Assembly: GCA_013822735.1 (NCBI GenBank)
Contig: PNKZ01000006.1
Span: 1 to 64,000, forward strand
DNA: 64,000 nucleotides
Source: Pirellula sp.
GTDB taxonomy: Bacteria > Planctomycetota > Planctomycetia > Pirellulales > PNKZ01
Direction of reading: 5' to 3'
How positions within the stretch are numbered: the first letter of the stretch is position 1; every line of letters begins with the position of its first letter. Positions 27,172-35,874 of this stretch are shown here, one piece after another. The notes under the pieces are model-generated. The model searched no databases. It was given only the letters and a program-made list of their open reading frames with translations, and was not told the DNA's origin. A program made the position numbers and the translations under genes.

Positions 27172-28746
27172 TTATAGCTCGCTCATCGGGCCTTCGGCTT
27201 GGTGGTGAATTTCCACTTGCTTATAACCGCCGGTGGCGCGGAAGTAGAGGACGAGCAGGAGATACAGACCGGCCATGGTGAGAGGAATGAACGATGTCAG
27301 TCGCAACGCTTCACGGCCGCCGTGAATTTTTGCGGCGATCACCGGTCCTCGGTCCTGAGCAACATGCGGTTTGCCTTGATCGATCCACCACGTATGCCGC
27401 TTCTTGATTTCCTCGGCACCCGCGTCAGTTCGGTTCTTTTCCAGCACTAGTTTGTAATCTGCTTCCAATTCCTTTCCATCGTCCTTCGGGTCGTCCTTCA
27501 ACACGGAGACCTTGGTGCCGTCGAGCCCGGAGATTTCAGGGAAGAAAAACTTCTTGTTCTTCTCCGGTGAGACATAGCGATTGAAAGCTTCAGGGGCCTT
27601 CGTTTTCAAGTCGTCGGAAGCATAGTAGTCCTGCTCGTAGCCGATCATCGGCGTACCGATTTCGCCTGCGGAAAGCATGCCGATGCCGCCCATGACGCCC
27701 ATGACGATGGCGCCACCGCGGGGGAATCGCTCGCCCGCCACGCCGAGCATCGTCGGCCAAAGGAAAGTCTTTCCGAGCGCATAAACACCGCCTGCCAGGA
27801 ACGCGGCGCCTACCGACTCGGCTTTGCTCAAGAGCATCAAGCCCACAAAGCCGAGAATACCGCTAATACATAACAAGCCGAGAGGATTGATACGCTCAAC
27901 GATGGGGCCGGCGAAGAAGCGAAGCACGAACATCAAGGCGGATGTAAAGATGAACAACAGAATGGCGTTTTCTTTCACCACATTGTCCATGATATTTTGA
28001 ATCCAACTATCCGTGCCCAGTTCGACATAGCCGACCATCGCGTGAATCAGCAACAACAACAACAAAATCGGCGAAGCAAACTGCGCCAACATCTGCCCAA
28101 CAGATACGCCTGCCGCGGAAGCTTCGGATTGCGGCAATTTTTTCGGTAGCAACATCAAGCCGTAGATCAAAACCGGCACGAGAAACATTCCCATGGATAC
28201 TTCCCAAGGGAGATGCTTCATCTTCGCGTTGGCCCCCGCGAAGAAATACGCAAACAGGCTGCCCCCCACGAGGCCGGCGGGCCAACTCGCATGGAGAATG
28301 TTCAGATAGTGAGTTTTCTGGCGCGGATAAAGCGTCGCGACTAGGGGATTGACCGCCGCTTCGCAGAGGCCGTTACCAATGGCGAATAGGAACATCCCCC
28401 AGAATAAACACTGAAAAGTTGCTTCACGCCCTGCTGCGTTGAAGATCGGCGTCGCGGACAACGTGACGATTGCCGACAGCACGTGCAGCACGAACGCGCA
28501 CATCAAGATTTTCTTGTAGCCGACTTTGTCGAGGATCAAGCTCGACAAGATGATGACGATTCCGAAGCCCGTAAGTCCTCCGCCGGTAATCGTGCCCAGA
28601 TCTGTTTTCGTGAATCCGAACTTGTCGGCCCAATCGCCGAGGATCACACCCCGAACCCCGAAGCCGACGCCGGCTGCGAAGATCGTGAGAAAGCTCGCGA
28701 TGAAAATCGAACGCGACGACGAGTTGTCGGAAGTCGCTTGAGACAT
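27172..28746 (-). CDS. MFS transporter with large C-terminal loop
   Basis: A 524-residue major facilitator permease starting MSQATS (an upstream Met at 28791 is possible; AGGAA lies about 10 nt before 28746). About twelve hydrophobic helices are visible, with the signature-like loop DWADKFGFTKTDLG between helices 1 and 2 and GNGLCEAAVNPLVATLYP in helix 4-5, typical of the FucP/NarK-like sugar branch in planctomycetes. Between the last two helices is a hydrophilic insertion of about 110 residues (roughly 366-478; Lys/Asp/Glu rich), absent from normal MFS proteins. Substrate is unknown; a sugar or organic acid is the best guess. Confidence 0.85.
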   Translation of the reverse strand: MSQATSDNSSSRSIFIASFLTIFAAGVGFGVRGVILGDWADKFGFTKTDLGTITGGGLTGFGIVIILSSLILDKVGYKKILMCAFVLHVLSAIVTLSATPIFNAAGREATFQCLFWGMFLFAIGNGLCEAAVNPLVATLYPRQKTHYLNILHASWPAGLVGGSLFAYFFAGANAKMKHLPWEVSMGMFLVPVLIYGLMLLPKKLPQSEASAAGVSVGQMLAQFASPILLLLLLIHAMVGYVELGTDSWIQNIMDNVVKENAILLFIFTSALMFVLRFFAGPIVERINPLGLLCISGILGFVGLMLLSKAESVGAAFLAGGVYALGKTFLWPTMLGVAGERFPRGGAIVMGVMGGIGMLSAGEIGTPMIGYEQDYYASDDLKTKAPEAFNRYVSPEKNKKFFFPEISGLDGTKVSVLKDDPKDDGKELEADYKLVLEKNRTDAGAEEIKKRHTWWIDQGKPHVAQDRGPVIAAKIHGGREALRLTSFIPLTMAGLYLLLVLYFRATGGYKQVEIHHQAEGPMSEL

Positions 28747-29124
28747 GGGGCGAGGGTTCCTAATGCGGGAGGGCGACGACGTGAAAAGCACGACGAGCGG
28801 CGAGCCGGCAATGCCGGCGGATTTAGTAAGCCTCGCAGTATAACCGCCGACCGGCGAAAAACCATCGTTTTCAAGTTGTCAACGTAGCGACATCGACGGC
28901 CCCTGTGTCGCGCTAAATCGCCCAGCCGGTAGCGTCTGCCGGCTGGCCTCGCCGGCATCGCTCGCCGGCGGCCTCCAACACGGCTTGACCCCCGGCGTGA
29001 AACGGACGAACATCCCCGCCGCGGAATTCTCGCAAGCGCGAGCGTACACAGACGTTGCGGCAAGGCGGCCCGGCGTTGAAGCCCGAAGGGAGTCGGGATC
29101 ATTTTTCGACTGTTCGTCGATTTC
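28747..29124. other. Intergenic spacer with GCCGGC palindromes
   Basis: About 380 nt between divergent genes. It contains several GCCGGC-centred palindromes, including an 8-bp stem (28922-28929 with 28939-28946). No promoter pair could be assigned. GGGAG at 29088-29092 is the only good ribosome-binding site near the next gene. Confidence 0.5.
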
Positions 29125-32100
29125 GTGTGGTTGCTGTTGAAGTGGACCGTCGGCTTAGCCGTCTGCGCCGCCATTGCGCTCGGGTTCTACTTCTACCACC
29201 GCTTCGACGACGAAGTGCGCCGCACCGTCGAACAGAAACTCGGCGAAAAATATCCGCACCTGCAAGTCGCCGTGCGCGAGGCGCAACTAATCAGCGGCGA
29301 AGGACTTCGCGTGCGCGGACTCTCGATCGTCGAGCCCAATCGCTCGGGGCCGCAAGAAGAACTGTTCTTCGCCGAAGAACTCTTCATTTATTGCAGCACC
29401 GACCCGCGCGACCTGCTCAACGGCAAGCTCAACGTCTCGCGGCTCGCGCTGCACAAGCCGGTGATTCGCGCGCGACGCAATGCCGACGGCACGTGGTCGG
29501 CATCGAAACTCTTGCCCTTACCGAAGTTTGGCGACGGCATGCCGACCGGAACGATCGAAGACGGCACGGTCGAACTGAGCGACACCGTCGGCGAAGCGAC
29601 GAAGCGATTCATCTTGCGCGACGCTGATCTACATTGGGCTCCCGCGGAAGGAAACTATCCTCCCGGCGCTCGCAAGCCGCTGCGCATCGAAGGCTCCCTC
29701 GCGGCCGACTACGTGCGCGGCCTGAAGATCGACGCCGTGCTCGACCCGGCCGGCGGCGGCGCTTGGTCGCTCGACGGCAGCGTCGACGCCGTCGACTTCA
29801 ACCCGGAGCTACGACGCACGCTCCCCGCGATGTTGGCTGAGCCGCTTGTGAAGCTCGGCGGCCTGCGCGCGAAGCTCTCGGCGCAGTTTCGCGCCGCGTA
29901 TCAACCGCCCCCCGCACAGCCGCCGGCCGCAGCGCCGAGCGAAATCTTGCCGCCGGGCGAGGCCGCCGCACCGGTCGCCGCCGTCGGCACGTTCGACTTT
30001 CTCGTAACGGGCAAGGTAGTAGAAGGACGTTGGGAAGACACGCGTCTGCCGCATCCGATTACCGACTTGGCCTGCCAGTTTCGCGCGTCTCCCGCAGGCG
30101 TAAGCATCACCGAAATCGCGGCTCGCCACGGTTCGTCGGTGCTAAGCGGCCGCGTCGAAAAGAGCGGCCTCACGCTCGAAGGCCCGCTCGATCTGCAGTT
30201 CTCCGCGCGCAAACTTGCGCTCGACACGCGCATGCTCGAACTGATGCCTGCTTCGTGGCAAGCGCAATGGAACAACTTCTTGCCGTCCGGCGAAGTCGAC
30301 GTCGATGCAAACCTTTCCTACGACGGACAATCGTGGCGCCAACAGGCCTCGCTGCAATGTCTCAACGTGGCCTTCACTTTCCACAAGTTTCCCTATCGCA
30401 TGGAGCGCGGCCGAGGGCGTCTGGAGCTGCGCGACAAGGCCCTCACGTTTGATCTGACGGCGCTGGCCAACACCGAAGAGGTGCGCATCCTCGGCGAACT
30501 TACGCTCGCCGGCCCGCAAACGCACGGCTGGACCGACATTCGCGGTGCAGGCCTGCTGATCGATGAGCGTTTGATCCGCGCGATGACCGACACGGTGCGC
30601 CCGACCATCGCCTCGATGAATCCGCAAGGCCGGTTCAATCTCTCGCTCCGGCTCCAGCGCGAAGCTCCCGGCACCGACATCTGGCACAAACGCGCGATCA
30701 TCCAGTTTCAAGATTGCTCGCTCCGTTACGAGAAGTTCCCCTATCCGCTCAACGGCGTCTTCGGCACCGCGGAACTCAACGACGAGACCTGGACCTTCCA
30801 CGAAGATTTGCAAGGCGTTAACGACACGGGCCGCATCACCTGCCGCGGCGGCATCACTCCCGGCCCGGAAGGTTCGTTGCTCGCGCTTTCGATCCACGGC
30901 GAAAATGTGCCGATCGATGAAGAACTCTGCAACTCGTTGAGTCCCGGCGCGCAACGACTCTGGAACGACATGAAACCGCGCGGCCTCGTGCGGCTCGATA
31001 GCGAAGTGCGATTCAACATCCGCGACAAGGTCCTGCATACCACGATTCGCGCCGAGCCCGTCGGCGACACCGTCGCCTTCGAGCCGGCTTACTTTCCGTA
31101 TCGTCTTGAGAAGGTCCACGGCGTTTACACGTTCGCCGACGGCCGGCTGCAAATGGAAGGAGTCCGCTGCCAACACGGCGAAACGCAAATCTCCGCGAGC
31201 GGCGAATGCCTGATCGATCCGAACGGCGGTTGGCGTCTCGACCTGCAAAGGATGTTCGTCGATCGCTTGGCCGTCGACCGCGACTTGCTCAACGCGTTGC
31301 CCGAGGCGCTCAAGAAGCCGACGACCATGCTCGAGCCGACGGGCCGCTTCAACCTCCGCGGCAACATTGCTCTGGCCGGTAGCGGAGTTCCCGGGCAACC
31401 GCTGGCCGCCGATTGGAACCTGACCATCGATTGCCACAACAACAGCTTGCAATGTGGCGTGCCGTTGCACGGCATTCATGGGTCGCTCTCGCTCATCGGC
31501 TCGAGTCAGGCCGGCCGCTTCGAATCGTCCGGCGAGTTGCAGCTCGACAGCGTCTTCTATGGCGACTACCAACTCACCGAAGTGCTCGGCCCGCTCTGGA
31601 TCGACAACGAACAAGTGCTCCTCGGCTTTTGGGCCGATCGTCGTCGCGGACAAACGCCCGAACGTCGCCTCACCGGCAAACTCTACGGTGGCTCCACCGT
31701 GAGCGACGGCTGGATCGTGCTCGGCGACGAACCCGAATACGCCATTCTCGCGACGCTCAGCAAAGGAGACCTCGCCCGGTTCGCGCAAGAACGGGTTCCC
31801 GGCAACACGCGCCTCACGGGCGAGATGTACGCCACGGTCGACCTGCGCGGCAAGGGGCGTACCCGCAACAACATCCAAGGTCGCGGCAGCGTGCAACTTC
31901 GCAACGCCGACATCTATCAGCTCCCCGCCATGGTCTCATTCCTCAAGGTGCTGAGCCTCCGCACGCCCGACGCGAAAGGCTTCACCCAGAGCGATATCCA
32001 ATTCGCGCTGCAAGGGGAACACGTCTACCTCGAGCGCATCGATTTCGACGGCGACGCCGTCAGCCTGCAAGGTCGCGGCGAATTGAACCTTATTAGCGAT

Positions 32101-32376
32101 CAGGTCAATCTCGTCTTCCGGGCCGTCGTCGGCAGTGATGCGGCGAAGTTGCCGGCCATGAAACAAATCCTCGGCGGCGCGAGTCAGCAGATTCTGCTGA
32201 TGCACGTCGACGGCACGCTCAAGAATCCGCAAGTGCGCCGCGAGGCGTTCCCCGGCGTCAATCAAGTGCTCGAACAACTCCAGGCCGAACTCCAACGTCC
32301 CGTGCAGCCCGGCCTCCTTCAGAACGGCGCTACCCGCGTGACCCCCGCCCAAACTTTCCCGCTCGACCGCAATTAG
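29125..32376 (+). CDS. AsmA/TamB-like giant envelope protein
   Basis: A protein of 1083 residues if the GTG at 29125 is used. One N-terminal membrane helix (about 2-24) is followed by a very long, strand-rich region of repeating short beta segments, and the C-terminus has the AsmA-type end (GRGSVQLRNADIYQLP ... DFDGDAVSLQGRGELNLI ... DGTLKNPQVRR). AsmA-like proteins form a hydrophobic groove that moves phospholipids between inner and outer membrane. About five internal repeats of ~117 residues can be seen, marked by FPYR/FPYP followed by a G...L.D.. turn near 422, 538 and 657, with weaker ones near 308 and 779. The GTG lacks a Shine-Dalgarno; an ATT at 29101 has GGGAG at 8 nt and would add 8 residues. 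Confidence 0.8.
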   Translation: MWLLLKWTVGLAVCAAIALGFYFYHRFDDEVRRTVEQKLGEKYPHLQVAVREAQLISGEGLRVRGLSIVEPNRSGPQEELFFAEELFIYCSTDPRDLLNGKLNVSRLALHKPVIRARRNADGTWSASKLLPLPKFGDGMPTGTIEDGTVELSDTVGEATKRFILRDADLHWAPAEGNYPPGARKPLRIEGSLAADYVRGLKIDAVLDPAGGGAWSLDGSVDAVDFNPELRRTLPAMLAEPLVKLGGLRAKLSAQFRAAYQPPPAQPPAAAPSEILPPGEAAAPVAAVGTFDFLVTGKVVEGRWEDTRLPHPITDLACQFRASPAGVSITEIAARHGSSVLSGRVEKSGLTLEGPLDLQFSARKLALDTRMLELMPASWQAQWNNFLPSGEVDVDANLSYDGQSWRQQASLQCLNVAFTFHKFPYRMERGRGRLELRDKALTFDLTALANTEEVRILGELTLAGPQTHGWTDIRGAGLLIDERLIRAMTDTVRPTIASMNPQGRFNLSLRLQREAPGTDIWHKRAIIQFQDCSLRYEKFPYPLNGVFGTAELNDETWTFHEDLQGVNDTGRITCRGGITPGPEGSLLALSIHGENVPIDEELCNSLSPGAQRLWNDMKPRGLVRLDSEVRFNIRDKVLHTTIRAEPVGDTVAFEPAYFPYRLEKVHGVYTFADGRLQMEGVRCQHGETQISASGECLIDPNGGWRLDLQRMFVDRLAVDRDLLNALPEALKKPTTMLEPTGRFNLRGNIALAGSGVPGQPLAADWNLTIDCHNNSLQCGVPLHGIHGSLSLIGSSQAGRFESSGELQLDSVFYGDYQLTEVLGPLWIDNEQVLLGFWADRRRGQTPERRLTGKLYGGSTVSDGWIVLGDEPEYAILATLSKGDLARFAQERVPGNTRLTGEMYATVDLRGKGRTRNNIQGRGSVQLRNADIYQLPAMVSFLKVLSLRTPDAKGFTQSDIQFALQGEHVYLERIDFDGDAVSLQGRGELNLISDQVNLVFRAVVGSDAAKLPAMKQILGGASQQILLMHVDGTLKNPQVRREAFPGVNQVLEQLQAELQRPVQPGLLQNGATRVTPAQTFPLDRN

Positions 32377-32432
32377 AAAGGTATGTTTTATGAGGCGAGC
32401 GTCGAGCCGTCAGGCCCGACGTGTCCCGTCAA

Positions 32433-32577
32433 CGAAAATTCCAATGACCAAGCACCAAATTCCAAACAAGGAACAAATTCCAATATTCTAAAACGCGCGG
32501 CGACGCTCGTTCGAACATTGGTGCTTGGAGTTTGTTGGGGATTTGGTGGTTGGTTCTTGGTCGTTCCGAATTTCTAA
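32433..32577. repeat. AT-rich inverted repeat (MITE/REP-like)
   Basis: A strikingly AT-rich, T/G-strand versus C/A-strand biased block in a GC-rich genome. The left part reads aattccaatgaccaagcacc and the right part is its imperfect inverse (ggtggttggttcttggtc...gaatttc); inner copies of attccaa and ttggtgcttgg give nested pairing. Such elements are known as interspersed non-coding repeats in many large-genome bacteria. No coding frame is supported. Confidence 0.65.
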
Positions 32578-32591
32578 ATTCAGGTGTCGCC

Positions 32592-32936
32592 ATGAGTATC
32601 GGCTCGCTCGGATTTATCGGCGCCGTCGCAGGTAGCCCCTTGGCTCAAATCAAAGGGGATGCCGATCGGGCCAAGGCGACCGCGGATGCTCAATCGAAAC
32701 ATGTCGAATCGCAACAGAAAGCGGAAGACGCGGCAGGTATCGGCCTCACCGACGGAGAGAACCATGAAACCCACGATCGCGACGCCGACGGCCGACGCTT
32801 CTACGAGCCCCCTCCCGAACCGGCGGCCGAGCTCGCCGGCGACCTCGCCTCGACCATCGACCTTCCCCCCGACCCACCGCACGCCACGGTCGATCCCACC
32901 GGCCAAAGCGGCGGCCAATTGGACCTAACAGGCTGA
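32592..32936 (+). CDS. Small conserved hypothetical protein
   Basis: A 114-residue protein beginning MSIGSLGFIGAVAGSPLAQ, followed by an Ala/Lys/Asp-rich helical stretch (DADRAKATADAQSKHVESQQ) and an acidic Pro-rich C-terminus with a DRDADGRR turn that looks like a partial calcium loop. I recall similar small proteins in planctomycetes, but no function is known. It lies just after the AT-rich repeat and just before dapF. Confidence 0.6.
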   Translation: MSIGSLGFIGAVAGSPLAQIKGDADRAKATADAQSKHVESQQKAEDAAGIGLTDGENHETHDRDADGRRFYEPPPEPAAELAGDLASTIDLPPDPPHATVDPTGQSGGQLDLTG

Positions 32937-32947
32937 ACACAAAGCGC

Positions 32948-32953
32948 TATAAT
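32948..32953 (+). promoter_or_regulatory. Possible -10 box before dapF
   Basis: A perfect TATAAT in the spacer before dapF. No matching -35 at 16-18 nt was convincing, so this is only a candidate. Confidence 0.25.
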
Positions 32954-32999
32954 AAGTGCATCACAAAGGTCTACGGCCTACGGACAACGGACCCGCCAC

Positions 33000-33038
33000 A
33001 CTAGCAACCAGCTACTATCAACTAGCTACTCCCTAGCA
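33000..33038 (+). repeat. Short tandem repeat (ctagc-type units)
   Basis: Reiterated units ctagcaac / cagctacta / caactagctac / ctagcaa directly before the dapF start codon; dapF has no clear Shine-Dalgarno here, so the repeat may shape the 5' leader. Confidence 0.5.
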
Positions 33039-33039
33039 A

Positions 33040-33924
33040 ATGCAATTCACGAAGATGCAAGGCGCAGGCAACGACTATGTCTATGTCGATTGCTTCGCCC
33101 ACCCGATGCCCGCCGATCCTGCCAAGCTCGCCATGCGAGTCGCCGACCGCCACTACGGCATCGGCGGCGACGGCCTGATCCTCATCTGCCCGAGCGATAA
33201 GGCCGATGCCCGGATGCGCATGTTCAACGCCGACGGCAGCGAATCGGAAATGTGCGGCAACGGCGTCCGCTGCGTCGCCAAGTACGTGCATGACCACGGC
33301 ATTGCCAAGAAGACGCCGCTCAAAATCGAAACCGGCAACGGCGTCCTCGACATCGGTTTAGAAATCGTCGACGGTAAAGCCGCTCGCGCCACGGTCGATA
33401 TGGGCCGGCCGATCCTCGAAGCCGCGAAGATTCCAGTCGCCATGAAGGGCATCGCCGCTGATGCGCGCGTTGTCGATGTCCCGCTCTTCGATCACGTCTC
33501 GCCCGAAGCGTTCGCCGGCTGGTCGACGCAAGTCGGCCTCGAGTCGAAGGTCACCTGCGTTTCGATGGGCAACCCGCACCTGATGATCTACGTCGGCAAC
33601 GTCGCCGCGGTGCCCTTGGAAACGATCGGGCCGATCCTGGAAAACGCCCCGATCTTCCCGCGGCGGATCAATGTTCATTTTGTGGAAGTACACAATGCCG
33701 GCGAACTGACCATGCGCACCTGGGAACGGGGGAGCGGCATCACGCTGGCCTGTGGTACCGGCGCCAGCGCCGTTTGCGTCGCCGGAGCCCTCACCGGCCG
33801 CCACAGTCGGAAAGTGCTCGCGCATCTGCCGGGGGGCGACCTCGAGCTCCGATGGGCCGAAGACGACCACGTCTTCATGACCGGCCCGGCCGTGGAAGTG
33901 TTTCAGGGTGAAATTGCAGATTGA
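33040..33924 (+). CDS. dapF: Diaminopimelate epimerase
   Basis: A 294-residue cofactor-independent racemase converting LL- to meso-diaminopimelate for lysine and peptidoglycan. It begins [14 protein letters not shown] as in the family. The two catalytic cysteines are present: Cys72 in EMCGNGVRC and Cys238 in LACGTGASA. Pairs of family motifs such as GIGGDG and MGNPH are also intact. Presence of dapF in a planctomycete agrees with the finding that these bacteria do make peptidoglycan precursors. Two non-coding repeats flank it. Confidence 0.96.
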   Translation: MQFTKMQGAGNDYVYVDCFAHPMPADPAKLAMRVADRHYGIGGDGLILICPSDKADARMRMFNADGSESEMCGNGVRCVAKYVHDHGIAKKTPLKIETGNGVLDIGLEIVDGKAARATVDMGRPILEAAKIPVAMKGIAADARVVDVPLFDHVSPEAFAGWSTQVGLESKVTCVSMGNPHLMIYVGNVAAVPLETIGPILENAPIFPRRINVHFVEVHNAGELTMRTWERGSGITLACGTGASAVCVAGALTGRHSRKVLAHLPGGDLELRWAEDDHVFMTGPAVEVFQGEIAD

Positions 33925-33925
33925 T

Positions 33926-33990
33926 GTTCAGGGTTAGGGGTTCAAGGTTCAGGGTTGAATACGCCGAACCGTGAACCTAGAACCTTGAAC
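33926..33990. repeat. gttcaggg-type inverted repeat
   Basis: Left: tandem gttcagggtt / ggttcaaggttcagggtt. Right: gaaccgtgaacctagaaccttgaac, its imperfect inverse. It forms a long imperfect hairpin just after dapF and could act as a terminator-like structure or be an interspersed repeat. Confidence 0.55.
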
Positions 33991-34021
33991 TGCCTGCAAC
34001 CGAGAAAAGGATGTCTCGCTC

Positions 34022-34801
34022 GTGAAGATCAATAGCCCTAGCCTCATCAATACCGCCGGCTTGCTCAGCACCGCTCTTTTGCGCGGCTGGATGAACACGC
34101 TCGATTGTCGATGGGTGCTCTACGATCGCGCCTGCGATACGGCGCTCGACGTCCCCGGCCGACGTCGCATCTACTTGTTCTGGCATGAGTACGTGAGCAT
34201 CCCGCTCGATCGGCGCGGCCATACCAATGTGACGATGCTGCTGAGCCGGCATCGCGACGCCGACGTGCTCAATCGCATGGCCATGCACCAAGGGTTCGGC
34301 GTCGTCCGCGGCAGCACGTTCGACGGCGCCTCGACCGCCTTGCGCGAACTAATCCAAACGTCGCGCAAGAGTCACATCACCATCACTCCCGACGGCCCCC
34401 GCGGCCCGCGTCGCCAGGTTGCCACGGGTCCCATCTACTTGGCCTCGAAGCTCGGCATGCCGATCGTGCCGATGGGCTACGGGTTCGATCGCCCCTGGCG
34501 GCTCAACAGTTGGGACCGCTTCGCCTTCCCGCGCCCCTTCTCGCGCGCTCGCGCCGTGTGGGGTCCGGAAATGGTCATTCCCAAGAAGCTCGACCGCGAC
34601 GGCCTCGAACATTATCGCCGTGAAGTCCAGCGGATGATCAATCGCCTTACGCTCGAAGCGGAAGCCTGGGCCGAATCCGGCACATCGAAAATCGGCGAAC
34701 TACCATACACCCGCGAAGTGCTCCGCCCGGGCAATTACATGCCTCAGCGCGCGCCTCAGACGTTTGTCGACCATCCCGCCGCCGGACGCCACGCAGCGTA
34801 A
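34022..34801 (+). CDS. DUF374 lysophospholipid-type acyltransferase
   Basis: A 259-residue protein starting at a GTG with AAAAGGA upstream. It belongs to the DUF374 branch of LPLAT acyltransferases: FWHEY holds the motif I His (H followed by E rather than the HX4D of classical enzymes), then the STFDGASTALRELI helix, TPDGPRGPR (motif III-like) and a PIVPMGYGFDRPWRLNSWDRF segment. DUF374 proteins are thought to transfer acyl chains to lipid A-like or lysophospholipid acceptors at the inner membrane. It lies downstream of dapF on the same strand. Confidence 0.85.
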   Translation: MKINSPSLINTAGLLSTALLRGWMNTLDCRWVLYDRACDTALDVPGRRRIYLFWHEYVSIPLDRRGHTNVTMLLSRHRDADVLNRMAMHQGFGVVRGSTFDGASTALRELIQTSRKSHITITPDGPRGPRRQVATGPIYLASKLGMPIVPMGYGFDRPWRLNSWDRFAFPRPFSRARAVWGPEMVIPKKLDRDGLEHYRREVQRMINRLTLEAEAWAESGTSKIGELPYTREVLRPGNYMPQRAPQTFVDHPAAGRHAA

Positions 34802-34939
34802 GCCCCTGAGAGGAACGGCGGGTGAGCGATTCCGGTATTATCGGGATTCGTCGGGCAGCGGCCGTTTGACGGCCTGCCGTCTTCGTCGGCCGCATACAAT
34901 AGCGCGGCAACGAACACACAGATCGCTCGAGACAACAAG

Positions 34940-35437
34940 ATGGACTTCGCTCCCCCGCCGCCGAACCGGCTCCAAAAGGGGATCAAGTGGCTCGCCACGA
35001 CGAGCCCCGGCTGGTGGATTCTTTCGCGCACGCTCAATCGCCTCGACCGCCTCGTCGCCCGCGTCAGTCATCGCTCGCTGGCGACGATCCTCGCCGGCCT
35101 TCCCGTATTGCAAGTGACGACGCGCGATGCGACGACCGGAGCACCCCATACGATTCCTCTCGTGAGCGTGCCGCGCGGGCGCGACATCATCCTCATCGCC
35201 TCGAATTGGGGCGGCGCCTGGAATCCGCGCTGGTACGAAAATCTCAAGGCGCATCCCGACGTTACGGTGACCTTCCACGGCAAGTCGGAAGATTTTACGG
35301 CGCGTGAAGTCGACCACATGCTTCGCGACGAATGCTGGCGTAGCGCCGTGCAAACCTATCCCGGCTTCGAAGGCTACCAACGCCGTGCGAAGAATCGCCG
35401 TATTCCCGTGATCTTACTGACGCCGAAGCAGAACTAG
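34940..35437 (+). CDS. F420-dependent (DDN-type) nitroreductase family protein
   Basis: A 165-residue protein of the deazaflavin-dependent nitroreductase family: VLQVTTRDATTGAPHTIPL, a strand LIASNWGG followed by NPRWYENLKAHPDVTV, then the family end VFVLTP-like (PVILLTPKQ). Homologues use F420H2 or heme-like cofactors; many bacteria with this family do not make F420, and no F420 biosynthesis gene lies in this window. The gene follows the acyltransferase on the same strand and ends convergent with the next one. Confidence 0.85.
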   Translation: MDFAPPPPNRLQKGIKWLATTSPGWWILSRTLNRLDRLVARVSHRSLATILAGLPVLQVTTRDATTGAPHTIPLVSVPRGRDIILIASNWGGAWNPRWYENLKAHPDVTVTFHGKSEDFTAREVDHMLRDECWRSAVQTYPGFEGYQRRAKNRRIPVILLTPKQN

Positions 35438-35450
35438 CGGCGCGACGTCT

Positions 35451-35747
35451 TTAGACGACGACGTCGATGCACATCCCCAGCAACTGATCCTGCTCCAGGC
35501 AGATCCGCTGGTTGGCAATCGGCAACGCTTCGCCGACGATCCCGCCGGCCAAAATCCGCTCCAGCAAGAGCGCATTGCCCAGCGGCCGCAAGCCGCGCAC
35601 ATCCACTCGGGCACAATCTTCAATGTCGTGGCGGCGCTCGAGGCGATACGCCACGGCGAGTCGGGCCGTCGGCGTGTACGCGATCTTCCTCAGCCCGTAG
35701 GCGAGGTTCGGCACGGCGGCGGTTGTGGAATAAATCGCATAAGCCAT
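35451..35747 (-). CDS. Hypothetical protein
   Basis: A 98-residue protein starting MAYAIYSTTAAVP and ending LLGMCIDVVV. The alternation of Ala/Leu helices and short charged segments is protein-like and not low-complexity, but no family was recognised. A longer start at 35816 is possible; neither has a strong Shine-Dalgarno. It is convergent with the F420-type gene and divergent from the DUF885 gene. Confidence 0.5.
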   Translation of the reverse strand: MAYAIYSTTAAVPNLAYGLRKIAYTPTARLAVAYRLERRHDIEDCARVDVRGLRPLGNALLLERILAGGIVGEALPIANQRICLEQDQLLGMCIDVVV

Positions 35748-35874
35748 ACCATCAGAATAATCCGACCTCGGCTCGCGCCGAACGAAAAACCTGCCGGCTA
35801 CGGAGATTTGCGGCAACTTCCCCCCGGCGGTATGTTAGCGACCGAACCCAGCTCCTTTCCACGGAAGGCCGCGC

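Noticed and set aside
30142-31896. 584-residue antisense frame over the AsmA-like gene
   Set aside because: No recognisable domain and no ribosome site; sense frame is far better.
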